Of a DNA stretch of 64,000 nucleotides, positions 48,985-59,850 are shown one piece after another. A program made the translations under genes and the position numbers. The notes below the pieces were generated by a model that ran no database searches, was not told the DNA's origin, and was given only the letters and a program-made list of their open reading frames with translations. Position 1 is the first letter of the stretch. Every line of letters begins with the position of its first letter. The stretch comes from Ophioderma brevispina (taxonomy: Eukaryota > Echinodermata > Ophiuroidea > Amphilepidida > Ophiodermatidae). The DNA lies in assembly GCA_023653785.1 (NCBI GenBank), contig JAMKCH010014248.1:1-64000 (forward strand). The letters are read 5' to 3'.

Positions 48985-49915
48985 AGGATAAACAGGCTTT
49001 CAGAAAACGTTTATTTGGTGTCATTTGGACTTTGGAGGAAGAAGTTACGCCTATTTTGCTGAGAGACTTAAAAATCCTGTTTGGCCGATTTTGAGCCAAA
49101 CAAAGATGCATCGCTTACATAGAGTAACATGGTCTTCAGCAGTGATTTGAGTACAAACATTTAACACCAAAATTATTGTTAAACAATAGAAGGTTGGAGA
49201 GTAATTGAAGGATTATAAAAATAATATCCCAGAGATTACAAAAGAAAATGCTAAGTAAAAAAAAAAACAATTTCTCAAATAAGAAATTCAAGATAGCTGG
49301 TGTAAGACCACAGTTTACTTTGGTTCAGCAAGATTTCATGGTTTTAACCTTAAACGAAACTTGGGAGAAAAAGTGAAACCATAGAAAGTTATGTATTCCG
49401 CTTGAAAAAACAGCAGTGCAATATTGAATTTTAAGTTTTAATTCTGATTTATTTTCAGAAAACTTCAGCTTTAGTTCTTCTTGCAATTTATGGACGCTGG
49501 GTATACTATATTTGTGCAAAATAATTACCTTAGAGATGTAAAACAAAAATCTCTGAGCAGTTTCATTATGTTCATGAACTGAGATATTGAAATGGAGTGA
49601 TTTTCAATAGCTGACTCTTTATGATTGAACAATGGTAATTTAATTTTTGAAGATATTTTACTTTTAATTATGTTACACAATAGACCATTTTATTCAAACT
49701 GATATGTTTTTGTCTAGAAGAAATCGATACCATCTGAAATTGCATGCGTGAATTGTATTTGGCTATAATGTGTTATGGTATACGTCGGTGTCAGTCTCTC
49801 CGCATTGTATGGCTAAAATCGGCCAAACTGAATTTGTAGGTCTCTCTGCAAAATTGACATAGTTTCTGTACCCAAAGACCGAAAGACACCAAATAAAAAT
49901 CTTCTGAAAGCCTGT
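48985..49915. repeat. Inverted repeat with coding-like arms
   Basis: 48985-49095 and 49795-49915 are reverse complements: GATAAACAGGCTTTCAGA, TTTATTTGGTGTC, TGCTGAGAGAC or TGCAGAGAGAC, and GTTTGGCCGATTTT. Translated, both arms give INRLSE, then YLVSFGLW, then LADF; the minus-strand copy is an open frame of 74 codons (49791-50015) and the plus-strand copy has stops. The family is unrecognised. Confidence 0.65.
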
Positions 49916-49959
49916 TTATCGCTGTATAGTAGGGTTCAAAATTAAAGTCCCATTCTAGA

Positions 49960-51595
49960 AATTTGGGGAAGAAGGTTTGAAGGTGTTTCCTTGTACTTTC
50001 GAGGGTGCTGAACAAGATTTTTTTGGGTCCAACCTCTGGGAAATGTGGGGAACTCTCGCTAGAGGGCGTTTTTCAAAATGGCCGCCAAAATTCCAGAAAA
50101 TGGCACATTAAAGCTAAAAAACAGCTATCTAAGAGTTAATATGAAATCAAGTTTGGGGTATTTCTTAATGCTAATTATCATGTAATGCTATTCTAATAAT
50201 TAGAATTTATGGTAAGTACCCTTAGAGGGCGCTGTTTTCAAAATGGCTGCCTAAATTCAGTAGCCTATAATAGCCTTTTTGGAACCGTTATCAATTAATT
50301 ATTATTGAATACGAGTATAAATCAAGTGAAGATGTTTGAAGGTATTTGTTTACATTTTCAAGGATGCTGAACAAGATTATTTTGGTCCAACCTCTGGGAA
50401 ATGTGGGGAACTCTCGCTAGAGGGCGTATTTCAAAATGGCCGCCAAAATTCCAGAGAATGGTATATTTAAGCTAGAAACGGTTATCTGAGAATCCAAATG
50501 AAATCAATTTTGGGGTATTTCTTAATGATCTCTATTATATAATGATACTTAAATAATTAGGATTTATGATAGGTACCTGTAGAGGGCGCTTTTTCAAAAT
50601 GGCCGCCAAAATTCCAGAAAATGGCATATTAAAGGTAAAAAACAGCAAAGAGTTAATATGAAATAAACTTTGGTGTATTTCTTAATGCTAATTATTGTGT
50701 AATGCTATTCCAAATATTAGAATTTATGATAAGTACCCCTAGAGGGCGCTTTTTTAAAATTCCATATAATAGCCTTTTTTTTTCAATTATTAGGCCTATC
50801 CAATTCAAATATAAATCAAAGTGAAGATTTTTAAAGTTGTTTTTTATATTTTCAAGGATGCTGAACACAATTTATATGTCCAACGTCTGGGAAATGTAGA
50901 TAACTCTTAAAACGGCCGCCAAAATTCCAGAAATGACACATTAAAGCTAAAAGAGCTATCTAAGAGTAAAAAATGATATCAATTAATTATTATCAAATAC
51001 AAGCATAAATCAAAGTGCAGATGTTTGGAAGTATTTGTTTATATTTTCAAGGATGCTGAACAAGATTGTTTTGGTCCAAATTAAAAAAAAATATTAAAGT
51101 ATATTAACAGCTATCTGAGAATCAGAATGAAATCATTTTGGGGTTGTTTCTTAATGCTATTTATTGTGTAATGCTATTTCAATCAAACAAAGTTTAACGA
51201 TAAATGCCCCTAGAGGGTGCTTTTTCAAAATGGCTGCAAAAATTCCAGAAAATGACATATTAAAGATTAAAACGCAATCTAAGATTCAAAATGAAATCAA
51301 TTTTGAGTGTCTTATTGCTTATTAATGTATTTCGCTATTCTAGCAAATGTAATATTATGATAAGTACCACTAGATTTTTTTCCAAAATGACAACACAAAT
51401 TCCATATAATAGCCTTTTTGGGGTCCGTTATCAATGCATTATTGACAAATACAAGTATAAATCAAAGTGAAGATGTTTGAAGATATTCGTTTATATTTTC
51501 AAGGATGCTCAGAATTTTTAGGTCCGACCTGTAGTTGGGAAATCTCGCTACATGGCATTTTTCAAAAGGGCCACCAAAATTACAGAAATGGCTTA
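49960..51595 (+). repeat. Imperfect tandem repeat, period ~350 bp, rich in TAGAGGGCG..AAAATGGC
   Basis: Units share AGGATGCTGAACAAGATT, CCAACCTCTGGGAAATGTGG, TAGAGGGCG followed about 8 bases on by CAAAATGGC(C/T)GCC, AAAATTCCAGAAAATGGCA, TATTTCTTAATGCT and GTGTAATGCTATT. Half-units of about 180 bp with the same TAGAGGGCG-AAAATGGC core alternate with full ones. Units degrade towards the right. No coding potential. Confidence 0.85.
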
Positions 51596-51630
51596 TTAAC
51601 CCTGGTCTACCGAAGGGGGGGGGGGGGGGG

Positions 51631-51697
<67 letters not shown>

Positions 51698-52232
51698 CAC
51701 TTGATTTTGGTACCAATAGATAGCTATCGTCCTCCTCTTTCCATTGATACCAAAATTAGTACAAACATGCCTAGCATGTCACAATGACGTCATAAAGTTC
51801 GCATGTCAGCAAAACTGCCATTACCATAGACACACACAGTGAAAAAATTCATTTTTTCGCCAAAAAAGGTTAGGAAAACCAGATTTTCATGCGGTTTTTG
51901 ACTCTACTTGATGGGAAATGATTAGTTTTATATAATGACAGCATTTTTGAGCTATAATAAGGTGTTTGAGTCACTAAAATTGCAAAATATCAATTTTCCA
52001 CCCTATATTCAGTATTTTCTGACTTTCCTCAACATATGACGTCATGGTGACGTCATAATGGGGATGTTGGTACTTATTTCGGTACCAATGGAAAGAAGAA
52101 ACTCTAAGCTATCCTTTGGTACCAAATTTACAGGAATCGGGTGTTCAGTAACGAAAATCACAGGGGGGGTGGTAACCACCCCCCCCTTCGGGAGTTTTGT
52201 TACAAAAAATGGCTCAGGTAGACGAGGGTTAA
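51596..52232. mobile_element. piggyBac-like MITE inserted in the tandem repeat
   Basis: TTAA duplications at 51596-51599 and 52229-52232, inverted ends CCCTGGTCTACC and GGTAGACGAGGG. Sibling units of the host repeat read GGCACATTAAAGCTAAA at this place (50101-50117), the empty site. The interior shares GTACCAATAGATAGCTAT and TGACGTCATAA blocks with 19447-20346. Where other copies have about 50-100 bp of complex sequence next to the left G run, this one has 13-14 G bases followed by about 65 A bases. Confidence 0.85.
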
Positions 52233-52375
52233 GCTAAATATAGCCATCTAAGAGTAAACATGATATCAATTTTGAAGTATTTCTTATTTATATTTATTGT
52301 ATATTTAGGAGTGCGCTTTTTCGAAATGGCTGCCAAAATTTATTATGTCATTTTTTTTTACATTTCAGAATTTAA
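52233..52375 (+). repeat. Tandem repeat resumes after the MITE
   Basis: AGCTAAATATAGCCATCTAAGAGTAA, TATTTCTTA and CGCTTTTTCGAAATGGCTGCC continue the unit interrupted at 51596. The stretch to 52375 pairs with the start of the inverted arm at 52540. Confidence 0.75.
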
Positions 52376-52539
52376 ATATAGTACATTTTATAAAATAAAT
52401 CAGGTCATCTCCATTAATACATAGTTGAATTTAGGCCTAATTGAAGGGAGATAAATTTTCTATAGTATTGTTCTCCTTCAGCGATTATTGCTAAAATATT
52501 TCATAATTTTATGTATTACATAATCTACAGGTACTAGTA

Positions 52540-53265
52540 TTTAAAATCTGAAATGTAAAAAAACCTTCATATGACATTTGACAGCCATTTTGAAAAAGTG
52601 CCCTCTAGGGGCACTTATCATAAATCCTTATGATTGAAATAGCATTACACAATAAATAGCATTAAGAAACAACCCAAAATGATTTTATTTTTTATTCTCA
52701 GGTAGCTGTTAAATAATACGTGGTTTACTGAATTTTTGGCAGCCATTTAGAAAACGCCCTCTATCGAGATTTCCCCACGTTTCTCTGAGGTTGGACAGCA
52801 TTCTTGAATCCTTGCATCCTTGAAAATGTAAACAAATACTTTCAAACATCTGCACTTTGATTTATACTTGTATTTGATAGCTGTGGCGCCCATTTTGAGA
52901 GTTTTCCACATTTCCCAAATGCTGGACCTACAAAATCTTGTTCAGCATCCTTGAAAATATAAAAAAAAAAACATCTTCAAAGTCTTCACTTGGATTTATA
53001 TTTGAATTTGATAATAATTGAGAACAGCCCCCAAAACGCTATTATGTGGAATTTTGGCAGCCATTTTGAAAAATCGCCCTCTAGGGGTACTTATAATAAA
53101 TTCTAATATTTGGAATAGCATAATACAATAACTAGCATTAAGAAACACCAAAATTTGATTTCATTTGGACTCTTAGATGGCTGTTTTTAGCTTTAATATG
53201 CAATTTCGGTGGTCATTTTGAAAAACGCCCTCTAGCGTGAGTTCCCCACATTTCTCAGAGAATGC
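52540..53265 (-). repeat. Inverted arm of the tandem repeat
   Basis: The same units in reverse orientation: AAAACGCCCTCTA, GCCATTTTGAAAAA, CACATTTCCCA, AATCTTGTTCAGCATCCTTGA. With 49960-52375 it forms a large fold-back with a spacer of about 165 bp (52376-52539). The first bases after the spacer mirror the last ones before it (TTACATTTCAGA(A)TTTAA). Confidence 0.8.
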
Positions 53266-53739
53266 CCTTCTGGCCAGAGACTTGACCAGTCATTCACACA
53301 TTCTACTATGCCTACACCATGTAGTAGCCAGCAAATGATGACCATTACAACAAAACTGGTATGTTTATATATATTTCATATACATGACGAACTTTTGTGA
53401 CTACAGTGTGAGTCAAAATTATTGTTCCCTAAATATCCTGATTTTTTCTTGTCAAACTCCGCAAAATTTACAAAAACTTTTGTACAAAAATGTACAGGAA
53501 GTTGTTAAAGAACCATTCTTGTTGATCATCCATTCAAATCAAGAAAATAAATTTCAAATTTGATCATACGGAAAGCTTATGTTGAGTAAAAATATAGTGA
53601 AGATTACTCTTTCAAAAACTTTGAAAATTTTCACTTTAGCGAAGTTTATCAAGGCAGAGACCTCTTTCATTGAACCGTATCGATATTGGCTTTCAAATAT
53701 TAACAAATTCACATTGAACTTGGAGTAATACGGGCAGGA

Positions 53740-54230
53740 ACTAGCATTTTATAATCAAGTCCTACTAAAACGGACGCTACAACATACTATTGTAAAGGTA
53801 ATGAATGCCGAGAAATTGGGACGCGTGACGTGCTGTTAACAGGTTGGTCGATATGACTATTTACGGGGCGATTCTGGGTGCAAATCAACAGCTGTAATGT
53901 AAATGGGAGTTATGCACCATGCAAAGCCCAGAACAATGGAGTTCAATTTTGTTAACAATACAGCGTGGTTGCGATGCGTTGATTTCCAGCTATATGTCGG
54001 AGCGAAAATTGTTTATATTTCCTTTCACTATTTGTTATCAGAAATTTGCTTTATACTACAACTGGATTGGAACTTTATCTAATTTGAGACACCATTTATA
54101 ACTATTTAAAGTTAGTAATACAGTCAGGAAATAGCAAGTTATGAACATCACTTTGCGCGGAAAATTCAAAATTGCAGTGGAACTCGTGCTCGCTTGTATT
54201 TACAGCGATAAATGTATACCGTGATTTAGA
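53740..54230 (+). repeat. Dispersed repeat shared with 45455-46040
   Basis: Partner copy; aligned blocks are listed at 45455. Substitutions and single-base indels are spread along the whole length. Confidence 0.7.
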
Positions 54231-54569
54231 AACTTGGGGCCAAAGATGAGGCTGTGTAGCAGACGTCAGGCATCACTGATCAATCTCGTATTGAACGAGT
54301 TTGCACGTAAAGTTGCCTTGTGCAGTTCATTAACAAAGAGGTTGCGGTATGCCTGATTATCAATTGTATTAGTCTACCTCACTGATCTCTATACAATGGA
54401 TTGGCTACACAACAGTAATTGTATATTAGATGAATGGAGCAACGGGCGGCATCTTGGTCTACCGAACACAACACCATTCCAAAGACACCTGTTTAACAGA
54501 AGTTGTATCCCGGGTGCACGTTTTAGAGACATGCCATCCCATACGCGCAAATACAATGAGCTCACTGAA

Positions 54570-54809
54570 TGTTATTTTTTTTTTCAAAATTGGTGGAATT
54601 AAAAAATGGCACAGAAAATTGTTGCGTTAAAAGGCGACGCAAAAAACACCATTCATAATGCATTTAGGCTTTGAAGTCTCATTAACATCTCTAGGCTTTC
54701 AATTGGAGTTTAACAAAAAAAATCTAATCCCCAATTAAGTCAAACCAGCAGTTTGCAATTTTCTCAGAAACTTCTTATATATTCTGCAAATCCGTCTAAG
54801 CCGCCCCCC
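54570..54809 (+). repeat. Near-identical 240-bp direct repeat, copy 1
   Basis: Matches 55114-55353 with a single difference that I noticed (CCAGCAG versus CCAGCTG). It is followed directly by a run of about 20 A bases (54810-54829). The high identity implies a very recent duplication or an assembly join. Confidence 0.85.
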
Positions 54810-55113
54810 AAAAAAAAAAAAAAAAAAAAACCACATTTCAATGAGAACAATTTTGTATAAATGACCGGCTCTTAACCACCTACTTGGGCTCTTTTTGGAT
54901 GACCAATATTGCCATCAGTGCTTCAATTACGAAGCCCGGGTTTCCAATCCATTGTATAGAGATCAGTGGTCTACCTGCATGGGTAACCACAAAAGTTCAA
55001 AGGTCAAATATATGTAAAGGAAATATTTTTGTCACCGACCATTCCGTTTGGTGCATTGGTGCATAAGGTGGGATGTCCAAGTGGATTTTTTTTTTACTTT
55101 TAGAAACGAACAA

Positions 55114-55353
55114 TGTTATTTTTTTTTTCAAAATTGGTGGAATTAAAAAATGGCACAGAAAATTGTTGCGTTAAAAGGCGACGCAAAAAACACCATTCAT
55201 AATGCATTTAGGCTTTGAAGTCTCATTAACATCTCTAGGCTTTCAATTGGAGTTTAACAAAAAAAATCTAATCCCCAATTAAGTCAAACCAGCTGTTTGC
55301 AATTTTCTCAGAAACTTCTTATATATTCTGCAAATCCGTCTAAGCCGCCCCCC
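55114..55353 (+). repeat. Near-identical 240-bp direct repeat, copy 2
   Basis: Second copy at an offset of 544 bp. Here the C run is followed by AGAAGCG with no A run. Confidence 0.85.
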
Positions 55354-55645
55354 AGAAGCGTTTGATTCTAGTAGGCCGCGCGCATTTTAATTTTCGAGCC
55401 ATTATAAACGCCTTTCTTTTTTTCTTCTTCTTTTTGTTATTTGATTTATTTGATGAGTTTTTAAGACAAAACGCCTCGAAGATAGAAAATTTCATTAAGA
55501 AATATAAGTGATCTAAAAATTATTTTTGTTTTATAAACTAATAATTTGACAGTCAAATATAGCTTGTAATTGTTTTGGCTTGCTATTTGGCCCGATTTGT
55601 GCCATCTCGGGGGGAATCTTTTTCTAAGAAAGATAATAATAAATA

Positions 55646-56008
55646 ATGAATAAAAACCGAATTTCAGTTTTTGAATACCTACTGGAAACAAACGTTTCTT
55701 GTTTTGTTTTGGCCTTACAGGTAGGAAATGGATCTAACTTCGAAGTCTATAATTTCAAGGTTACCATAAAACAGAGATTTTATAGCAGCCGAGTTGTAAT
55801 GGACTTTTTTGCCGAAGGAAATAAGTTTTTTTTTTCTTCTTCTTCACGTTCATCAATATATTTACACCGACCCTTTACTTTTACGAAGCTAATTGTAGAA
55901 TATCGGAACTTAATTTTGCAATTATGGCAATGGTATTTTTTCTTTCTCTTATTTAGTATTAACCCTCGTCTACCTGAGCCATTAAAAAAAATACCAGAAT
56001 GGGTGTAG
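55646..56008 (+). pseudogene. Coding-like fragment paralogous to 4690-4850
   Basis: The 120-codon frame contains GNGSNFEVYNFKVTIKQRF and SSRVVMDFFAEGNKF; the first 100 bases or so of this part are also present near 4735. A candidate splice acceptor (TTTGGCCTTACAG) lies at 55709-55721, immediately before it. After about 55880 the frame passes into low-complexity sequence and from 55961 into a MITE end, so only the first part can be meaningful. The protein is not recognised. Confidence 0.35.
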
Positions 56009-56457
56009 TTATATACTCGATTCATCTGATATGTGACCCCGTACAAATCTTGCTGAGGTTAAAAATTCAATGAGGCGCAGGGAATTATGTTAATCATGTT
56101 ATTGTGAGCAATGTTAAGGCCTGAAATACACTATAGTGCGTTTCCATGCATGAATGGAATTGTATTTTGTGGCAGGTGGGTGAGTTAAATGACCGGAGTG
56201 TCCTCCAAAATAATCCGGTGTGCACGTTCATTTGAATTCTTTCATTTTCCTGGTAGAGCTAGGTTGACCCCTCTCCGACTTATTGGAATAGGTCCAAAAC
56301 TCCAGGGGGACGAACGTATCGACGCGAATCGAGTATACCACCCCTTGTATTTTCTTAAATAATCATTAAATTTGGTACCACTGGACAGCTAGAGTAGATT
56401 TTTTGGTAACAAAATAAGTACAAACAGTACCAGTATCTCGTAATTATCACGCCATTG
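55964..56457. mobile_element. Fragment of the TTAACCCTCGTCTACC family, with nested insertion
   Basis: Begins TTAACCCTCGTCTACCTGAGCC at 55964, the family's left end. After about 45 bases it is interrupted by the TIR element at 56011-56338 and then continues (ACCACCCCTTGTATTTTC, TTGGTACCACTGGACAGCT) until the MITE at 56458. No right terminus is seen. Confidence 0.65.
56011..56338. mobile_element. Small TIR element, copy 2
   Basis: Ends ATACTCGATTC and GAATCGAGTAT; partner of 12397-12684. It sits inside the first part of a piggyBac-like MITE fragment, at a position where complete MITE copies have an uninterrupted GTGGTTACCACCCC block. Confidence 0.75.
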
Positions 56458-56697
56458 CGTGAGCTGAGAATTACAAGGTTCTAACTGACATTTTGGTTTT
56501 TGTGAGATAATGACATTTTTCAAATTTATATCCGCTAAGCTTTAAAATGATATATAATTTGTCTAGGTTTTCAAAATGTAAATGTGTTTAAAGGTCCCAC
56601 ATCCGGTAAAATTCATTTTTTTGTTTGGTGAACTTAAAACGTCCATATCTCAAAATGACCTAAATGTCAGTTAGAACCTTGTAATTCTCAGCTCACG
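56458..56697. mobile_element. MITE with perfect ~38-bp inverted ends and 4-bp target duplication
   Basis: Starts CGTGAGCTGAGAATTACA and continues through GGTTCTAACTGACATTT; the right end is its exact reverse complement. ATTG occurs at 56454-56457 and 56698-56701. The related sequence at 7300-7345 reads CACGTCATTGGTTCAAGG without an insertion, an empty site with one ATTG. The interior is 160-odd bp and AT-rich. The superfamily is uncertain. Confidence 0.8.
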
Positions 56698-56799
56698 ATT
56701 GGTCAATGTAGCTTTTTCAAATTTTCATATAGAAATCCATCAATGATTGTGGAAAGTTTACGAGTTTGCTAGCTCTATGGTCATTCTGGCGTTATACGA

Positions 56800-57910
56800 G
56801 GGTTGTTTGTACTCAATTTGGTATCAGCAGAAAGAGAAATACCGTCGCTATCCATCAAATGCTTATTAAGTATCTGGGGTAGCGAACATCCTTAGTTACT
56901 ATTGCCCGTTAACGGGCATCGTATTCTGCTTAAGCTGTTTAGGAAGCCTGTCTCCTTCTTCTTCCGACCCTCGCTGTTTCCTATTTCTGTTTTTCGCCTT
57001 CTCTTCTCTTTCTTCTTCTGGCCTCTCTATTCTTTCTTGCGTGCCAAAAAAAAAAACAACGGGGCCGATATTGACCAAAATCGGTCAGAAGAACACTGAC
57101 CCCAACTCGGGCAGTGGGGGGCGAAAAGGGTGTCCATAGTTGACCTTTGCCTCTCGTAGGGTCAATCGAGGCAAAAGTAAAAATCTTTGGAAGCCTAATT
57201 CTTCTACAGATAAGGCGCACTAACTGCTTGAAATTCTGCTAGCATCGTCCTTTTGGCAGTGTGGGGTACACAGCCTTGTACCAAAGTACTAATCGGAACT
57301 CATTACATTCAAATGGGCGGCATTATCTAATTAATATGCAAAAATGCTATATCTCAAAATTAAGATAACACTTGGATGGGTGATGTCTGTTCAAAACTTC
57401 GGATAATGTCGAGACGAAGCATGTGACAGAATATTGGGGCCCCAGGGTCAGTGTAAGATATTCAAAATTCTGAGCTAATTAATATGCAAAACGCTATAAC
57501 TCATCAACCAAAGTAGATATTTAGGTCAAATGTGTTCACAAGAACCACTGGGATAGCTCTATTTCTTATGTGTACAATATGGGGTTAAAGGTCACAATGG
57601 GTCATCTAGGTCAATATAAAAGAATACTTCATTACCAAAAAATACATAGCTAGCCACTTGTAGGCATCAATGAGAAGTGAAAAAGTGTCCACAGTAACCC
57701 CTCCTAAAAGCCATCTTTAAGGTCAAGGCAACATCAACTCGACATGTGCACTATGACTTCATCATACATAACTGGCATAGTCTACACGAGTTGTCTATTT
57801 TTAGTTATTCGTCTCCTGAAGAAGGTGCGACCTTACCCATTAATTCAAATAACCGTAATGCCCTACGTTTACTTTGCGCTTTGGTGACTTCCACACAAAT
57901 CATAAAAAGG
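56800..57910 (+). repeat. Repeat family F, copy split by ~0.9 kb
   Basis: GTCGCTATCCATCAAATGC and GTAGCGAACATCCTTAGTTA (to 56900) match 13120-13175; AGTTATTCGTCTCCTGAAG and CAAATAACCGTAATGCCC (57800 onward) match 13180-13240. The intervening 56900-57790 is absent there and includes a palindrome GCCCGTTAACGGGC, a pyrimidine-rich tract, two copies of CTAATTAATATGCAAAA about 160 bp apart and no recognised protein. It is a probable insertion of unknown class. Confidence 0.6.
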
Positions 57911-58055
57911 CAACAATATCAAAACGTGACAATTACGTCAATCGTGATATTCGATAGACACCCGAAATCATGGGTTATAGTAGCAACTTATTTAACAGTT
58001 CATATGATTTTAACCAATGTCTCAATAAACAAAATCCTACCATATTGCTATGTTC

Positions 58056-59240
58056 AATGATGTATTTTCCAAAGCTTTCGATAGCGTATCCCCCCAAAAG
58101 GTTTTATTTAAACTTGAAAGATATGGTATAAAAATAATACTCACAGATGGATCAGCAACTTTCTCAAGCACCGTGAACAGAGGGTCGTAGTCGGTAGTGA
58201 ACATTCGGCATGGACTGAGGTTGTTTAATGCGTCCCTCAGGGCACGATGCTTGGTCCGTTGCTTTTCCTCACATACATCAACGACCTTCCTGATAATTTA
58301 CGGTCATCTGTCCGCTTATTCACAGATGACTGTATCATTTATCCAAAAATACAAAATACATAAAACTCACACGAGCCTCAAAATGACTAAACACACTAGT
58401 GTGATATAAACTTGGATCACTTAAGCCCAAAATTTAATTGTCGAGTATGAGTTGAAAAAAAACACAATATTGGCGAGAGCAGTCTAGCCAATATTTTAAA
58501 ACTTCATAGCGGAGACCAATTAATATTGGGGTAAAAATTATCCAATTCTTATAATTATCATGTTTTGGATCCGATATGTTCACACCACTTGGACTCCTCA
58601 AAAAATGCTAAGTGAAGAAAAATTGGCGGTTAAAATTCAACCCCTCAAAATATTTGTTACGAGGTAGACACACTCAAAATCACCTAAATACTTCGAAAAC
58701 AAACTGGGGAACTCAAAGTTAAGGGAAACAGAAGGGCACCCCTACTGGGGTGTCATTACACAAAAATCACCTGGAATAAAAAAAATCAAGACCTAACATC
58801 AAAAAATAATAGGCCCTAGGTGGTTTTATCAAGCGGAACTTTTATTCATGTTCTAAACAAACCAAGGAGGGTCACATTACAAATCTCTTTCGGCCATTTA
58901 TTGGAATACTCTCTGTGGTTTTGGGTTCCGCCATACCAAAACCCTCGCCAACCAGATAGAAATGATACAGAAAAGATCTGTAATGCACGTTTTGTCTGTA
59001 ACACGATTACCTAACACAGCCTGACCCAACGGCAATCACCGCTCCCCACTCCAAAGCCTCTTTGCAACCACAATAAGGGAATGTATGAATATTCCTTCTT
59101 TCCACGGACTGTGTCAGACTGGAAACAAGATCCTGGAACACATTGTTAACATCCAATCAACTCAACTCTTAAAAGAATCACTAAACGAACTACGTCATCA
59201 AACAACAAGAACTGGATTAAAACACACATGTGACTCGTCC
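58056..59240 (+). mobile_element. Decayed CR1/Jockey-group LINE: reverse transcriptase remnant
   Basis: Allowing frameshifts, the translation reads FSKAFDSV, then [33 protein letters not shown] and [11 protein letters not shown], the finger and palm motifs of a non-LTR reverse transcriptase. The catalytic motif shows TDD where ADD is usual. Downstream are a LGVT-like block near 58750, LLEYSLWFW near 58900, and YEYSFFPRTVSDWK near 59085, the usual C-terminal pattern of this group. There are many stops and frameshifts, and neither endonuclease nor 5' end is attached. The class follows from motif style; the exact clade is uncertain. Confidence 0.85.
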
Positions 59241-59439
59241 TAACCCCTTGATCATCAAGGATGATGGATAGTATTAAGACAAGCCAAGAAAGCAAGTAGA
59301 TGTAAAAAAACAACCAGGATGAAGGTGGTAAAAACATTTTCGGTAGACGAGGGATAAGAATACAAACAAACAGAAAATCTTTTCTTTTTTAAATGCATAT
59401 CATGATAAAGAGAAATTGAATTTCCTATACCCAGACCTC

Positions 59440-59690
59440 TCTCCAAAACGTGCTTCCTTTCAAATTTAAATATTGCTAAATGACGTCAAAGAACATGCCG
59501 AATACTTGTTCAAGTTACACCGAATAACCAAACTATACCTTTTCAGGGTATGATAACCTTCGTCTACCGAAGCAAAACATCTTCTCTGGGCCATATCATT
59601 TTCAATCGAATTTACGTGCCTTTTCATGCAAAACAAACACTCACAGTTTTTCAGCCATAGACGCAAGGCTAACTCAAAGTCCGAAATGAG
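59440..59690 (+). repeat. Repeat family G, fragment 3
   Basis: ATTGCTAAATGACGTCAAAG, TTCAAGTTA, CGTCTACCGAAG and TTTACGTGCCTTTTC match 13420-13625 in order, so a third piece of the putative LINE leader lies just after the LINE remnant. A right end of the MITE family (CGGTAGACGAGGGATAA) is at about 59340-59356. Confidence 0.6.
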
Positions 59691-59850
59691 GGGTGTTTCA
59701 TAAGGTGACACCCTTCTTCTGACACCCTATGAATTCGGAACCCAATGTTAAATTGTTAAAAAAAAACATAAACCGTGTGGTTTATTCCGCTAAGGTTTCC
59801 GATTATAAGGGTGTCAGAAAGAAAGAAGGGTGTCACTTATGGAAACACCC
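59691..59850. mobile_element. Palindromic MITE, 160 bp
   Basis: Ends GGGTGTTTCATAAGGTGACA and, reversed, GGGTGTTTCCATAAGTGACA; both continue CCCTTCTT..CTGACACCC. The outer flanks GAAATGAG and GAATGAAG are similar, suggesting an imperfect target duplication of about 8 bp as in hAT elements. No coding potential. Confidence 0.75.

Noticed and set aside
51467..51787. 106-codon frame with a poly-lysine run and its minus-strand poly-phenylalanine shadow
   Set aside because: They are readings of a homopolymer run inside a MITE.
49960..53265. CRISPR-like array
   Set aside because: Spacing is about 180-350 bp, units are long and diverged and occur in both orientations, and the DNA is eukaryotic.
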